Below, in pieces: positions 1 through 5,932 of a stretch of 5,940 nucleotides of DNA. The translations under genes were made by a program, and so were the position numbers. This DNA comes from Gemmatimonadaceae bacterium (GTDB lineage: Bacteria > Gemmatimonadota > Gemmatimonadetes > Gemmatimonadales > Gemmatimonadaceae), in the NCBI GenBank assembly GCA_014378185.1, contig JACMOE010000406.1:1-5940 (forward strand), read 5' to 3'. The stretch's first letter is position 1. Each line of letters begins with the position of its first letter. A model generated the notes under the pieces. That model was not told the origin of the DNA, made no database searches, and saw only the letters and a list, made by a program, of their open reading frames with translations.

Positions 1-341
1 GCGGGCAGCAACGATGCGTGAATGTTGAGCGTGCCGAGCCGCGGGAGATCGATCACGGCCCTGGGCAGGATGTGTCCGTACGCCACCACGACACTGACGT
101 CTGGCGCGAGCGCAGCCATTGCCGCCATGAACTCGTCGCCGCGCGGCTTTTCGGGCTGGAGCACCGGAATACCCTCGGCAATCGCCACCAGCTTCACGGG
201 CGACGCCTGCACGGTGGAGCGCGATCGGCCCACCGACTTGTCCGGCTGTGTCACCACGCCCACGACATCGAATCCTTCGCCGATGAGGGCGCGCAACGGC
301 GCGGTCGCGAACTCCGGCGTGCCCCAGAACAGGACCCGCAT
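1..341 (-). CDS. fmt: Methionyl-tRNA formyltransferase, N-terminal part (cut by window edge)
   Basis: Fmt transfers a formyl group from 10-formyltetrahydrofolate to the amino group of Met-tRNA(fMet), making the bacterial initiator tRNA in the cytoplasm. Only the first 113 residues and two bases of the next codon are present. They begin MRVLFWGTPEFA, the usual start of the family's Rossmann-like formyltransferase fold, followed by VVGVVTQPDKSVGR (27-40) and SPVK (47-50), which correspond to the Fmt substrate loop. VVVAYGHILP (84-93) precedes LNIHASLLP (105-113), which carries the conserved catalytic Asn106 and His108. The catalytic Asp and the C-terminal tRNA-binding domain lie beyond the window. 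The ATG directly follows the def stop codon, as TAG-ATG, and has a strong GAGGAG ribosome binding site six bases upstream, so translation is probably coupled to def. Nothing suggests damage; the truncation is only the window edge. Confidence 0.96.
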   Translation of the reverse strand, partial: MRVLFWGTPEFATAPLRALIGEGFDVVGVVTQPDKSVGRSRSTVQASPVKLVAIAEGIPVLQPEKPRGDEFMAAMAALAPDVSVVVAYGHILPRAVIDLPRLGTLNIHASLLP

Positions 342-911
342 CTAGAGCTCCTCGTCGGGGTGCTCGTGCTCGTTGCGGTCTTCAGGCGTCTCCAGCGCAA
401 CGCGCCGGATGTAGCCGGGGTAGTCGTCCGCCGCCAACCGCCACTTCGCCAGCGCGGCCGTTCGCTTGAGCACGCTCAGGTAGTCCAGGAACAACTTGCC
501 ATCGAGATGGTCGATCTCGTGCTGGAGGCACCGCGCAAGCAACTCGCCCGCCTCGCGCTCGAAAACCTTGCCGTGGCGGTCGAGCGCGCGGATGGTGACG
601 GTCTTCGGGCGCTCCACGTCAGCGTAGATGTCCGGAATGGAGAGGCAGCCTTCTTCGCCCTTCGCCCGGCCCGACGACGAGTGAACGATCTCGGGATTGA
701 TGATGACGAAGGGGTCGTTGTCGAGATCGAGTACGGCGAGCCGCTCGGTGCGGCCCACCTGCGGCGCGGCGAGCCCGATGCCGCGCGCATGGTACATCGT
801 ATCGAACATGTCATCGATCACGCGCTGCACATCGTCCGAAATCGTCGTCACCGGCGTCGTCGCCTGCCGGAGGATGGGATCGCCCAGCACGCGGATGTCG
901 AGGATGCTCAC
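342..911 (-). CDS. def: Peptide deformylase
   Basis: Def removes the N-formyl group from nascent proteins at the ribosome exit, using a divalent metal (usually Fe2+). The 189-residue product shows all three family motifs in order: GIGLAAPQVG (44-53, with Gln51), EGCLSIP (87-93, metal ligand Cys89) and QHEIDHLDGKLF (130-141, ligands His131 and His135, catalytic Glu132). Length fits the family's usual 150-200 residues; the tail after about residue 165 is charged and variable. The start is placed at a GTG (909-911) giving VSILDIRVLGDP, because family members begin with a similar short strand just before the conserved GDP-LR segment. The open frame extends further upstream, but that part overlaps yajC and looks non-protein-like (Arg/Ser-rich). 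It starts 10 bases after the yajC stop and abuts fmt, its functional partner. No convincing Shine-Dalgarno precedes the GTG, so the exact start is less certain than the identity. Confidence 0.96.
   Translation of the reverse strand: MSILDIRVLGDPILRQATTPVTTISDDVQRVIDDMFDTMYHARGIGLAAPQVGRTERLAVLDLDNDPFVIINPEIVHSSSGRAKGEEGCLSIPDIYADVERPKTVTIRALDRHGKVFEREAGELLARCLQHEIDHLDGKLFLDYLSVLKRTAALAKWRLAADDYPGYIRRVALETPEDRNEHEHPDEEL
348..353 (-). promoter_or_regulatory. Ribosome binding site of fmt, embedded in the end of def
   Basis: Read on the minus strand, GAGGAG lies six bases before the fmt ATG. These same six bases are the two Glu codons before the last residue of def (Glu187-Glu188). It is the clearest Shine-Dalgarno sequence in the gene cluster; the other five starts have weak or no match. 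The placement means a ribosome finishing def covers the fmt initiation site, which favours coupled synthesis of the two enzymes. The coupling is inferred from position. Confidence 0.75.
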
Positions 912-921
912 GGCGCTGCGA

Positions 922-1320
922 TCAGCTCGCTGGACGCGTCTCGCCCGCGACGACGCGTTCTGCCGGCGCCGAGCTGATACCGATGATGCGCACGATGCGC
1001 CCGCGCTCCACGATGAGCCGCGACTCCGCCGACTTGATGGTGACCTGGTCTTCCATGCCCTTGGAGGCATCGCTGCTGCCTGCCTCCTTCACATGCACCA
1101 CTTCGCCGACAATCCCGCCCGCCGTAACGATCTGGTCGCCGCGCTTGATGCTGCGCAGCGCCACCTCGTGCTTCCGCTTCTGGGCCTGCTGCGGCCGGAT
1201 GAGCAGGAAGTAGAAGATGCCGAAGATGGCGGCGAGCTGGACGAGGAAGGGTGTGAGGCTCCCGGCGGCACCACCAAATTGCAGTGCGAGCAGTGCGGGA
1301 AGCAGGCCGAGGTGCGTCAT
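922..1320 (-). CDS. yajC: YajC, SecDF-associated preprotein translocase subunit
   Basis: YajC is a small inner-membrane protein that associates with SecD-SecF and the SecYEG channel and assists protein export; its exact biochemical role is not settled. The 132-residue product has a hydrophobic N-terminal stretch (about 4-20), then the diagnostic transmembrane segment (about 25-42) ending in FYFLLIRPQQAQKRKHE. A cytoplasmic domain follows, with the family signature SIKRGDQIVTAGGIVGEV (57-74). It is somewhat longer than the roughly 110-residue E. coli protein. The difference comes from the extra N-terminal hydrophobic part, a polar insert (about 79-91, EAGSSDASKGMED) inside the soluble domain, and a short tail. 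The ATG overlaps the tgt stop as ATGA, which strongly supports this start and suggests reinitiation or coupling. It follows tgt as in many bacteria, but the next gene is def, not secD. Confidence 0.94.
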   Translation of the reverse strand: MTHLGLLPALLALQFGGAAGSLTPFLVQLAAIFGIFYFLLIRPQQAQKRKHEVALRSIKRGDQIVTAGGIVGEVVHVKEAGSSDASKGMEDQVTIKSAESRLIVERGRIVRIIGISSAPAERVVAGETRPAS

Positions 1321-2474
1321 GCGGGAGTAGTGGCGGTACGGGTGTGATAACGCTGGAGCCAGGCCGCGCTCCAGGAATCGAAGGTGCCGGCGAGCAGCGC
1401 GTTGCGCGCTTCCCGCATCAGCAACACGAGGAAATGTACATTGTGCAGCGACAGGAGGCGCAGGCCAAGGATCTCGTCAGACAGGAAGAGGTGCCGGATG
1501 TACGCCCGCGTGAATCGCGTGCAAGCCGCGCAGTCGCACTCCGGGTCCAGCGGCCGGCGATCGGTCCGGAATTCGGCGCGCTTGATGTTGAGCCTGCCCA
1601 CCCGCGTGAACACGGCGCCGTTTCGGCCCATCCGCGTGGGCGCTACGCAGTCGAACAGGTCCACACCCCGCCGCACGCCTTCCACCAGGTCCTCCGGAAA
1701 GCCTACCCCCATGAGGTAGCGCGGCCGATCGACCGGCAGCACGGCGTCGACGTCCTCGAGAATGCGGTACATGTCCTCCTTCGCCTCGCCCACCGACAGC
1801 CCGCCGATGCCGTAGCCCGCCCAGTCGCCCATGTCGCGAATGGCTGCAGCCGCCTCGCGGCGAAGGTCTGCGTGGATGCCTCCCTGCACAATGGGAAAGA
1901 GTGCCTGGGCGCCGCGGCCGGGAATCGGGTCGTCGACGTTGAGTTGTTCGAACGCCGTGTGACAGCGTGCGAGCCAGCGCAGGCTTCGCTCGCTGGCGTC
2001 GCGCGCAACGGTGGCGTCGCTCTGCCCGGGTATCACGTGGTCGAACTGCATGATGACATCCGCCCCGAGATTCCGCTCGATGCGCATCACGGATTCCGGG
2101 GTGAATCGCCGCCTGGAACCGTCGATATGGCTGCGAAAGTCGACGCCATCCTCGTCGATGTCACGCAGCCCCTCCAGCGAGAACACCTGGAACCCGCCCG
2201 AATCGGTGAGGATGGGCCCGTCCCACTGCATGAACTCGTGGAGCCCGCCAAGTTCACGCACCAGCTCGTCGCCCGGGCGCAGGTGCAGGTGGTAGGCGTT
2301 GGCGAGGATCATCTGCGCGTCCATCGCGCGGAGGTCGTCCGGATCCAGTGCCTTCACGGTCGCGAGCGTTCCCACCGCCATGAATGCGGGAGAGTGCACG
2401 ACACCATGCGGCGTCGTGAAGCTGCCGGCACGCGCGGAGCCGGCTGTGGATTCCAGCGTGAAGTCGAAGGTCAC
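1317..2474 (-). CDS. tgt: tRNA-guanine transglycosylase (queuine/preQ1 type)
   Basis: Tgt exchanges guanine-34 in the GUN anticodons of tRNA Asp, Asn, His and Tyr for preQ1, the committed tRNA step of queuosine synthesis. The 385-residue product is a TIM-barrel enzyme with all key residues. LTDSGGFQVFSL (89-100) contains acid/base Asp91. IVQGGI (195-200) and GIGGLSVGE (222-230) shape the base pocket. VDLFDCVAPTRMGRNG (271-286) contains nucleophile Asp275. The zinc site is Cys313, Cys315, Cys318 and His344, with the spacing of the well-studied Zymomonas enzyme. The start is set at GTG 2472-2474 (VTFDFTLE), matching where homologues begin. An in-frame GTG at 2493-2495 would add seven residues, and neither has a good Shine-Dalgarno. 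It follows queA after 37 bases and overlaps yajC by four. The Cys/His site and pocket argue for the bacterial preQ1 enzyme rather than an archaeosine-type paralogue. Confidence 0.97.
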   Translation of the reverse strand: MTFDFTLESTAGSARAGSFTTPHGVVHSPAFMAVGTLATVKALDPDDLRAMDAQMILANAYHLHLRPGDELVRELGGLHEFMQWDGPILTDSGGFQVFSLEGLRDIDEDGVDFRSHIDGSRRRFTPESVMRIERNLGADVIMQFDHVIPGQSDATVARDASERSLRWLARCHTAFEQLNVDDPIPGRGAQALFPIVQGGIHADLRREAAAAIRDMGDWAGYGIGGLSVGEAKEDMYRILEDVDAVLPVDRPRYLMGVGFPEDLVEGVRRGVDLFDCVAPTRMGRNGAVFTRVGRLNIKRAEFRTDRRPLDPECDCAACTRFTRAYIRHLFLSDEILGLRLLSLHNVHFLVLLMREARNALLAGTFDSWSAAWLQRYHTRTATTPA

Positions 2475-2511
2475 TGATTCCGGGTGATTGAACACAGGGC
2501 CGCAACGCGCA

Positions 2512-3567
2512 TCACACGATCGCCATCGCGTCGCCGTAGGAGTAGAAGCGATAGCCCTCGGCAATCGCCTCGCGGTACGCGCGCATCGTGAGATCGTATC
2601 CGGCGGCCGCCGCCACCAGCATGAGCAGCGTGGACCGCGGCAGGTGAAAGTTGGTGATGAGCGCGTCCACCGCGTGAAGCTGCCGCGGCGGACGGATGAA
2701 GATACGCGTCTCCCCGTCCCCAGGCGTCACGTCACCGCCAGTGATGGCGCTTTCAAGCGTGCGCACCGTGGTGGTGCCGACCGCCCATACGCGTGCACCC
2801 GCATCCCGCGTCTCGCGCCAGGCCGCAGCCGTGGCGGCAGGAATGGTGTAACGCTCCTCGTGCATCACGTGATCGGCCGGCTCCTCGGCCGACACGGGCT
2901 TGAACGTGCCGGCACCCACGTGCAGTACCACGTCGGCTCGCCGTGCCCCGCGCGCCTCGCATTGGCGAAGCAGCTCGGGCGTGAAGTGCAGGCCGGCCGT
3001 CGGCGCCGCGACCGATCCGGCCTCGCGCGCATAGACTGTCTGGTAGCGATCGCTGTCTGCCGCGTCGTCGCCACGCGCGATGTACGGGGGCAGCGGAATG
3101 TGTCCATGCGCCTCGATCGCAGCCTCCACGCCGGACTCGGCGCGCAGCTGCACCACCCGCGTGCGGCGCTCGGTCACGCTGATGATTTCCGCGGTGAAGC
3201 CGGGTGCAATCTCCACCACGCGGCCCGGCTTCAGCTTGCCGCCCGGCGACACCATCGCCTCGTACCGTCCATCGCCGAGCGCGGCCAGCAGGAAGACTTC
3301 CGCCGGCGCGCCGGAGCCCACGCGACGCCCCAGCAATCGCGCCCTCACCACCCTGGAGCGGTTGACCACGAGCAGGTCACCCGTGGACAGCAACGAGGGA
3401 AGATCGGAGAAGTGCCGGTGCGTGATCGACTGCGTGGCGCGATCCACCACCATCAAGCGACTCGAATCCCGCTGCGGCAGTGGATGCTGCGCGATGAGCG
3501 CGGGTGGTAGCGTAAAGTCGTAGTCGCTGGTGAGCAGGCCGCTCGGTACCGCTGGTAGAGGTGGCAC
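2512..3567 (-). CDS. queA: S-adenosylmethionine:tRNA ribosyltransferase-isomerase
   Basis: QueA transfers and rearranges the ribosyl group of S-adenosylmethionine onto preQ1-34 in tRNA, giving epoxyqueuosine; it acts immediately after Tgt. The 351-residue product is close to the usual 340-356 and shows the family blocks in order: GDLLVVNRSRVVRARL (63-78), GHIPLPPYI (155-163), RYQTVYA (174-180), GSVAAPTAGLHF (184-195), LHVGAGTFKPV (215-225), GTTTVRTLES (264-273), TNFHLPRSTLLMLV (305-318) and YRFYSYGDAMAI (339-350). The only standard start consistent with full length is GTG 3565-3567, three bases after the ruvB stop. It leaves about 12 residues before the conserved SDYDFTLP, so initiation slightly downstream at a non-standard codon cannot be excluded. 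No Shine-Dalgarno is visible, and coupling to ruvB termination is likely. The family is specific and intact here. Confidence 0.96.
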   Translation of the reverse strand: MPPLPAVPSGLLTSDYDFTLPPALIAQHPLPQRDSSRLMVVDRATQSITHRHFSDLPSLLSTGDLLVVNRSRVVRARLLGRRVGSGAPAEVFLLAALGDGRYEAMVSPGGKLKPGRVVEIAPGFTAEIISVTERRTRVVQLRAESGVEAAIEAHGHIPLPPYIARGDDAADSDRYQTVYAREAGSVAAPTAGLHFTPELLRQCEARGARRADVVLHVGAGTFKPVSAEEPADHVMHEERYTIPAATAAAWRETRDAGARVWAVGTTTVRTLESAITGGDVTPGDGETRIFIRPPRQLHAVDALITNFHLPRSTLLMLVAAAAGYDLTMRAYREAIAEGYRFYSYGDAMAIV

Positions 3568-3570
3568 GGG

Positions 3571-4599
3571 TCAGAAGAGCCCGGGCTGCTCCGCGCTGCC
3601 GGTGGGCGGCACGAACCCGAAATGGCGGTACGCCATGGCCGTCGCAACGCGACCGCGCGGCGTGCGCTGGAGAAACCCCTGCTGCACGAGGAACGGCTCG
3701 TAGACTTCCTCGAGCGTGTTGGTATCCTCGCCAATAGCGGCGGAGATGGTGGAGACGCCCACGGGCCCGCCATCGAATTTCTCGATGATCGTCTTGAGGA
3801 TGCGCGAATCCATGTCGTCCAGGCCAAACTGGTCCACGTCCAGCATCGCAAGCGCGGCGCGCGCCACGTCCTCCGTGATCACGCCGTTCGCGCGCACCTG
3901 CGCATAGTCGCGCACGCGCCGGAGCAGCCGGTTGGCGACGCGTGGCGTTCCGCGCGACCGCTTGGCGATTTCACGCGCGCCCGCTGTCTCGATTTCCACC
4001 TTCAGCACGTCACCCGTGCGCCGCACGATGAGCTCCAGCTCTTCCGGCGTGTAGTAGTTGAGGCGCTGCTCGATGCCGAAGCGCGCGCGCATCGGCGGCG
4101 TCAGCATGCCGAACCGGGTGGTTGCCCCGATGGGCGTGAACCACTCGATGGGCATGGTGATGGTCTGCGCCTTGGGGCCCTCGCTCAGACGGATGTCGAT
4201 CTTGTAGTCCTCCATGGCCGGATAGAGAAACTCCTCGATGACCGGACGCAGGCGATGGATCTCGTCGATGAACAGGATGTCGCCGGCGCGCAGGTTGGTC
4301 AGCGTACCCACGAGGTCGCCCGGCTTCTCGAGTGCCGGCCCGGACGTGGTGCGGATGTTGACCCGCAGCTCGCGCGCAATGAGCTCGGCCAGTGTCGTCT
4401 TGCCGAGTCCCGGTGGGCCATAGAAAACGGCGTGATCGAGCGGCTCCCCGCGCGCAAGCGCGGCATCGATGGCCAGCTGCAGGTTGGCCTTCACCTTCTC
4501 CTGGCCGATGAACTCCTCCAGCCGCTGCGGGCGCAGCGAGAGCTCGACGACCGATTCATCGGCCATCACTTCGGGGGTGGTGATCTCGGCGCGGGACAT
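3571..4599 (-). CDS. ruvB: Holliday junction branch migration ATPase RuvB
   Basis: RuvB is the hexameric AAA+ motor that, with RuvA, drives branch migration of Holliday junctions in recombinational repair. The 342-residue product shows SLRPQRLEEFIGQ (21-33), Walker A GPPGLGKT (61-68), Walker B LFIDEIH (109-115), sensor-1 GATTRFGMLTPPM (158-170) followed by RARFG with the probable arginine finger Arg173, sensor-2 GTPR (217-220), and the C-terminal winged-helix DNA-binding domain (about 262-332) with DGGPVGVSTISAAIGED. Length matches the family. The start is placed at ATG 4597-4599 (MSRAEITTPE), with AGGTAGAG about nine bases upstream. ATG 4624-4626 would add nine residues. The longest frame, from 4677, overlaps a candidate promoter and is unlikely. 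It is the first gene of the cluster, divergent from the lipoprotein gene. No ruvA or ruvC lies beside it on the visible side, so these must be elsewhere. Confidence 0.97.
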   Translation of the reverse strand: MSRAEITTPEVMADESVVELSLRPQRLEEFIGQEKVKANLQLAIDAALARGEPLDHAVFYGPPGLGKTTLAELIARELRVNIRTTSGPALEKPGDLVGTLTNLRAGDILFIDEIHRLRPVIEEFLYPAMEDYKIDIRLSEGPKAQTITMPIEWFTPIGATTRFGMLTPPMRARFGIEQRLNYYTPEELELIVRRTGDVLKVEIETAGAREIAKRSRGTPRVANRLLRRVRDYAQVRANGVITEDVARAALAMLDVDQFGLDDMDSRILKTIIEKFDGGPVGVSTISAAIGEDTNTLEEVYEPFLVQQGFLQRTPRGRVATAMAYRHFGFVPPTGSAEQPGLF

Positions 4600-4650
4600 G
4601 GGCTGTAACTCTACCTGCTCGGGCATGATGAGCCAACGGACGATCGCGCC

Positions 4651-4677
4651 AATATACCGAATGGACCCCGAAATCAA
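4651..4677 (-). promoter_or_regulatory. Candidate promoter of the ruvB cluster
   Basis: On the minus strand, TTGATT (4677 to 4672) and TATATT (4656 to 4651) resemble sigma-70-type -35 and -10 boxes, in an AT-richer patch of otherwise GC-rich DNA. The spacer is 15 bases, shorter than the usual 16-18, which lowers confidence. Transcription would start near 4644, giving a leader of about 45 bases to the preferred ruvB start and excluding the longest possible ruvB frame. It is the only plausible promoter seen for the six genes; no large gap exists inside the cluster for another. Confidence 0.35.
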
Positions 4678-4694
4678 TCGTCGGAGGAAGGTCG

Positions 4695-4732
4695 GTTACA
4701 GTTGCCTTGTGCGCCGAGAACTGGTGTAACAC
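4695..4732. repeat. Imperfect dyad with GTTACA/TGTAAC arms in the divergent intergenic region
   Basis: GTTACAGTT (4695-4703) faces AACTGGTGTAAC (4719-4730). The arms pair as CAGTT/AACTG and GTTA/TAAC, with three unpaired bases in the right arm. The right end also contains the nine-base odd palindrome GTGTAACAC (4724-4732). A further TGTAAC lies at 4604-4609, just upstream of the ruvB start. Three copies of one hexamer (in either orientation) within about 130 bases of GC-rich DNA could be regulator half-sites between two divergent genes. They could also be chance; no known regulator motif was recognised. Confidence 0.3.
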
Positions 4733-4841
4733 TATCGCACTTGCAGTTCCCCTCCTGAGTCCGGTGAGGCGAGGCACCCATCCCGCCTTCGACCAAGAGT
4801 CTGCCGGGCTCGCTTTCCCGATACCCCCCATGCCCCACATC

Positions 4842-5927
4842 ATGACAGTCGTTCGGCAGCCTGGCATCAGGCTGTCGCGCGTGTTCGTGGGAGCGATGCC
4901 GCTCGTTTCCACCATTGCGTGCGGCCTCCCCACCGAGGTGCCCAAGGCACCCCTCCTCGACGTGCGCTGGGTGGTTCCAACCCAGAGCAGTCGCATCACC
5001 GTGGCCAGCCTGTTGCCAGACGGTGTGACCATCCTGCCCGACAGCAGTGGCTTCACTGTGGCCATCCCGAACTCCACGGTCACGCGCACGCTCTCTCAGG
5101 ACTGCTCGGCGTGCGTGGCGACGAACGGCCTCACGGCTCCCAAGCCGGCCTTCGTGGCGCTCGCGTCGGTGTCCTCCTCCCTGCCCGCCGAGATCACGTC
5201 CGCGGCATTGGTAGGCGGGGCGCTGCAGGTCGTGATGTCGCACAACTACACCTTCGATCCCCTCCGTCCGAACGCCGCCCCTTCGGGCGCAAAGGGATAC
5301 GCCGTGATTACGGTCTCCAACGGCACCAACGTCATCGGCAAGGATTCCATCGATGGGGCCACGACGGCGTTCTCTCCCAACACCACCGTGACCCGCTCCA
5401 TTCCGCTCACCGGCGCCATCACGGGGAGTTCTCCGGTCACAACGTCGGTGGTGGTCAACTCCCCACAGGGCGATCCCGTGCTCATCGACGCATCACGCAC
5501 GCTCTCTGCCGCGTCCTCGGCGGTGGGGCTCAAGGTCGCGCGCGCGTTCGTCACCGTGGTGGGGCGGCAGTTCAATTCCACGTCGTCCATCGACCTCTCG
5601 GGCATCGATAGCACGGTCACGAATCACGTCCAGAGCGGTGCGCTCCTGCTCACGCTCGTGAATCCATTCGCCGTGACGAGCACGCTGACGGTGAAGTTCT
5701 CGCCGCAAGGCGGCCCGACGATCACCAGGACGGTGCCGCTGGCCGCGGGCAACAGCACGGTACGCATCGACTTCAACGCTGCGGAGTTGAAGAGCCTCCT
5801 CGGCCACAACGTGGCGCTCGCCTACACGGGCGCCGTCACCGCCGCTACGGCATCCGTGACGATCTCGCCCAGGCAGGCCGTCGTCATCACGACGCGGCTC
5901 GACATCGCGCTCCAGGTGGGGGGCTGA
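4842..5927 (+). CDS. Putative exported beta-rich lipoprotein, family not recognised
   Basis: I do not recognise the family and assign no function. From ATG 4842 the product has 361 residues. Residues 1-27 look like a lipoprotein signal: Arg5, Arg10 and Arg13, then a hydrophobic run (14-26) ending STIAC, a permissive rather than ideal lipobox with Cys27 as the possible lipidated residue. The rest (about 335 residues) is rich in Ser, Thr, Val, Ala and Gly, with alternating hydrophobic/polar stretches typical of beta-sandwich secreted proteins, and has no transmembrane helix. A first part contains VRWVVP (41-46), SLLPDGV (56-62) and a CxxC pair, Cys88 and Cys91. Two similar modules follow, about 126-232 and 266-361, each opening with a G-A-L strand and carrying TVTRSIPL or TITRTVPL. 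ATG 4830 is an alternative start adding four residues; neither has a clear Shine-Dalgarno. It is probably envelope-anchored and possibly cotranscribed with a gene starting at 5933. Confidence 0.8.
   Translation: MTVVRQPGIRLSRVFVGAMPLVSTIACGLPTEVPKAPLLDVRWVVPTQSSRITVASLLPDGVTILPDSSGFTVAIPNSTVTRTLSQDCSACVATNGLTAPKPAFVALASVSSSLPAEITSAALVGGALQVVMSHNYTFDPLRPNAAPSGAKGYAVITVSNGTNVIGKDSIDGATTAFSPNTTVTRSIPLTGAITGSSPVTTSVVVNSPQGDPVLIDASRTLSAASSAVGLKVARAFVTVVGRQFNSTSSIDLSGIDSTVTNHVQSGALLLTLVNPFAVTSTLTVKFSPQGGPTITRTVPLAAGNSTVRIDFNAAELKSLLGHNVALAYTGAVTAATASVTISPRQAVVITTRLDIALQVGG
5637..5924 (+). other. C-terminal module of the lipoprotein, possible duplicate of residues 126-232
   Basis: Residues 266-361 (GALLLTLVNPFAV... 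to the end) form a compact region of predicted strands containing VNPF (273-276), TITRTVPL (293-300), AAELKSLLG (313-321, the only helix-like stretch) and TISPRQAVVITTRLDIALQV (340-359). By eye it parallels residues 126-232, which have GALQVVMSHNY, TVTRSIPLTGA and VLIDASRTLSA in the same order. The asparagine-proline turn after a strand recalls beta-sandwich domains of the LEA/WHy style, but this is only a resemblance. Confidence 0.4.
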
Positions 5928-5932
5928 TTCCA

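Larger units (their letters stand above)
4600..4841. other. Divergent intergenic region between ruvB and the lipoprotein gene
   Basis: About 240 bases separate the two preferred start codons. The ruvB side holds the candidate TTGATT/TATATT promoter and repeated TGTAAC words. On the plus strand only poor -35/-10 pairs were found, such as TTGTGC (4707-4712) with CACTAT (4730-4735), each matching consensus at three of six positions. An open frame begins at TTG 4707 and runs into the lipoprotein gene. Its first 41 residues are not convincing protein and would bury the signal sequence, so this part is treated as non-coding. No tRNA, terminator or riboswitch was recognised. Confidence 0.6.

Noticed and set aside
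912..1070. N-terminal extension of def by 53 residues up to 1070
   Set aside because: The extension overlaps most of the yajC 3' half, is Arg/Ser-rich and has no counterpart in deformylases; the GTG at 909-911 gives a normal family start.
2475..2564. N-terminal extension of tgt by 30 residues into queA
   Set aside because: It overlaps the end of queA and precedes the point where Tgt proteins normally begin; VTFDFTLE at the GTG fits the family start.
18..4608. Long plus-strand open frames opposite the cluster (for example 18-977, 1284-2477, 2488-3510, 3622-4608)
   Set aside because: They lie antisense to genes with complete family motifs, are rich in Arg, His, Ala and Gly, and show no recognisable domains. 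Long antisense frames are expected in GC-rich coding DNA.
4600..4740. A LexA-type operator controlling ruvB
   Set aside because: I looked for CTGT-N8-ACAG and GAAC/GTTC-type sites. CTGTAAC and GAACTGG fragments exist, but none completes a known LexA palindrome.
4707..4841. Upstream extension of the lipoprotein from TTG 4707
   Set aside because: A TTG start with no ribosome binding site would place the signal sequence about 45 residues inside the protein; the added residues look like translated intergenic DNA.
4556..5243. Minus-strand frames 4556-5089 and 4674-5243 opposite the lipoprotein gene
   Set aside because: No recognisable motifs, composition of GC-driven shadows, and they overlap both the intergenic region and a better-supported gene on the plus strand.
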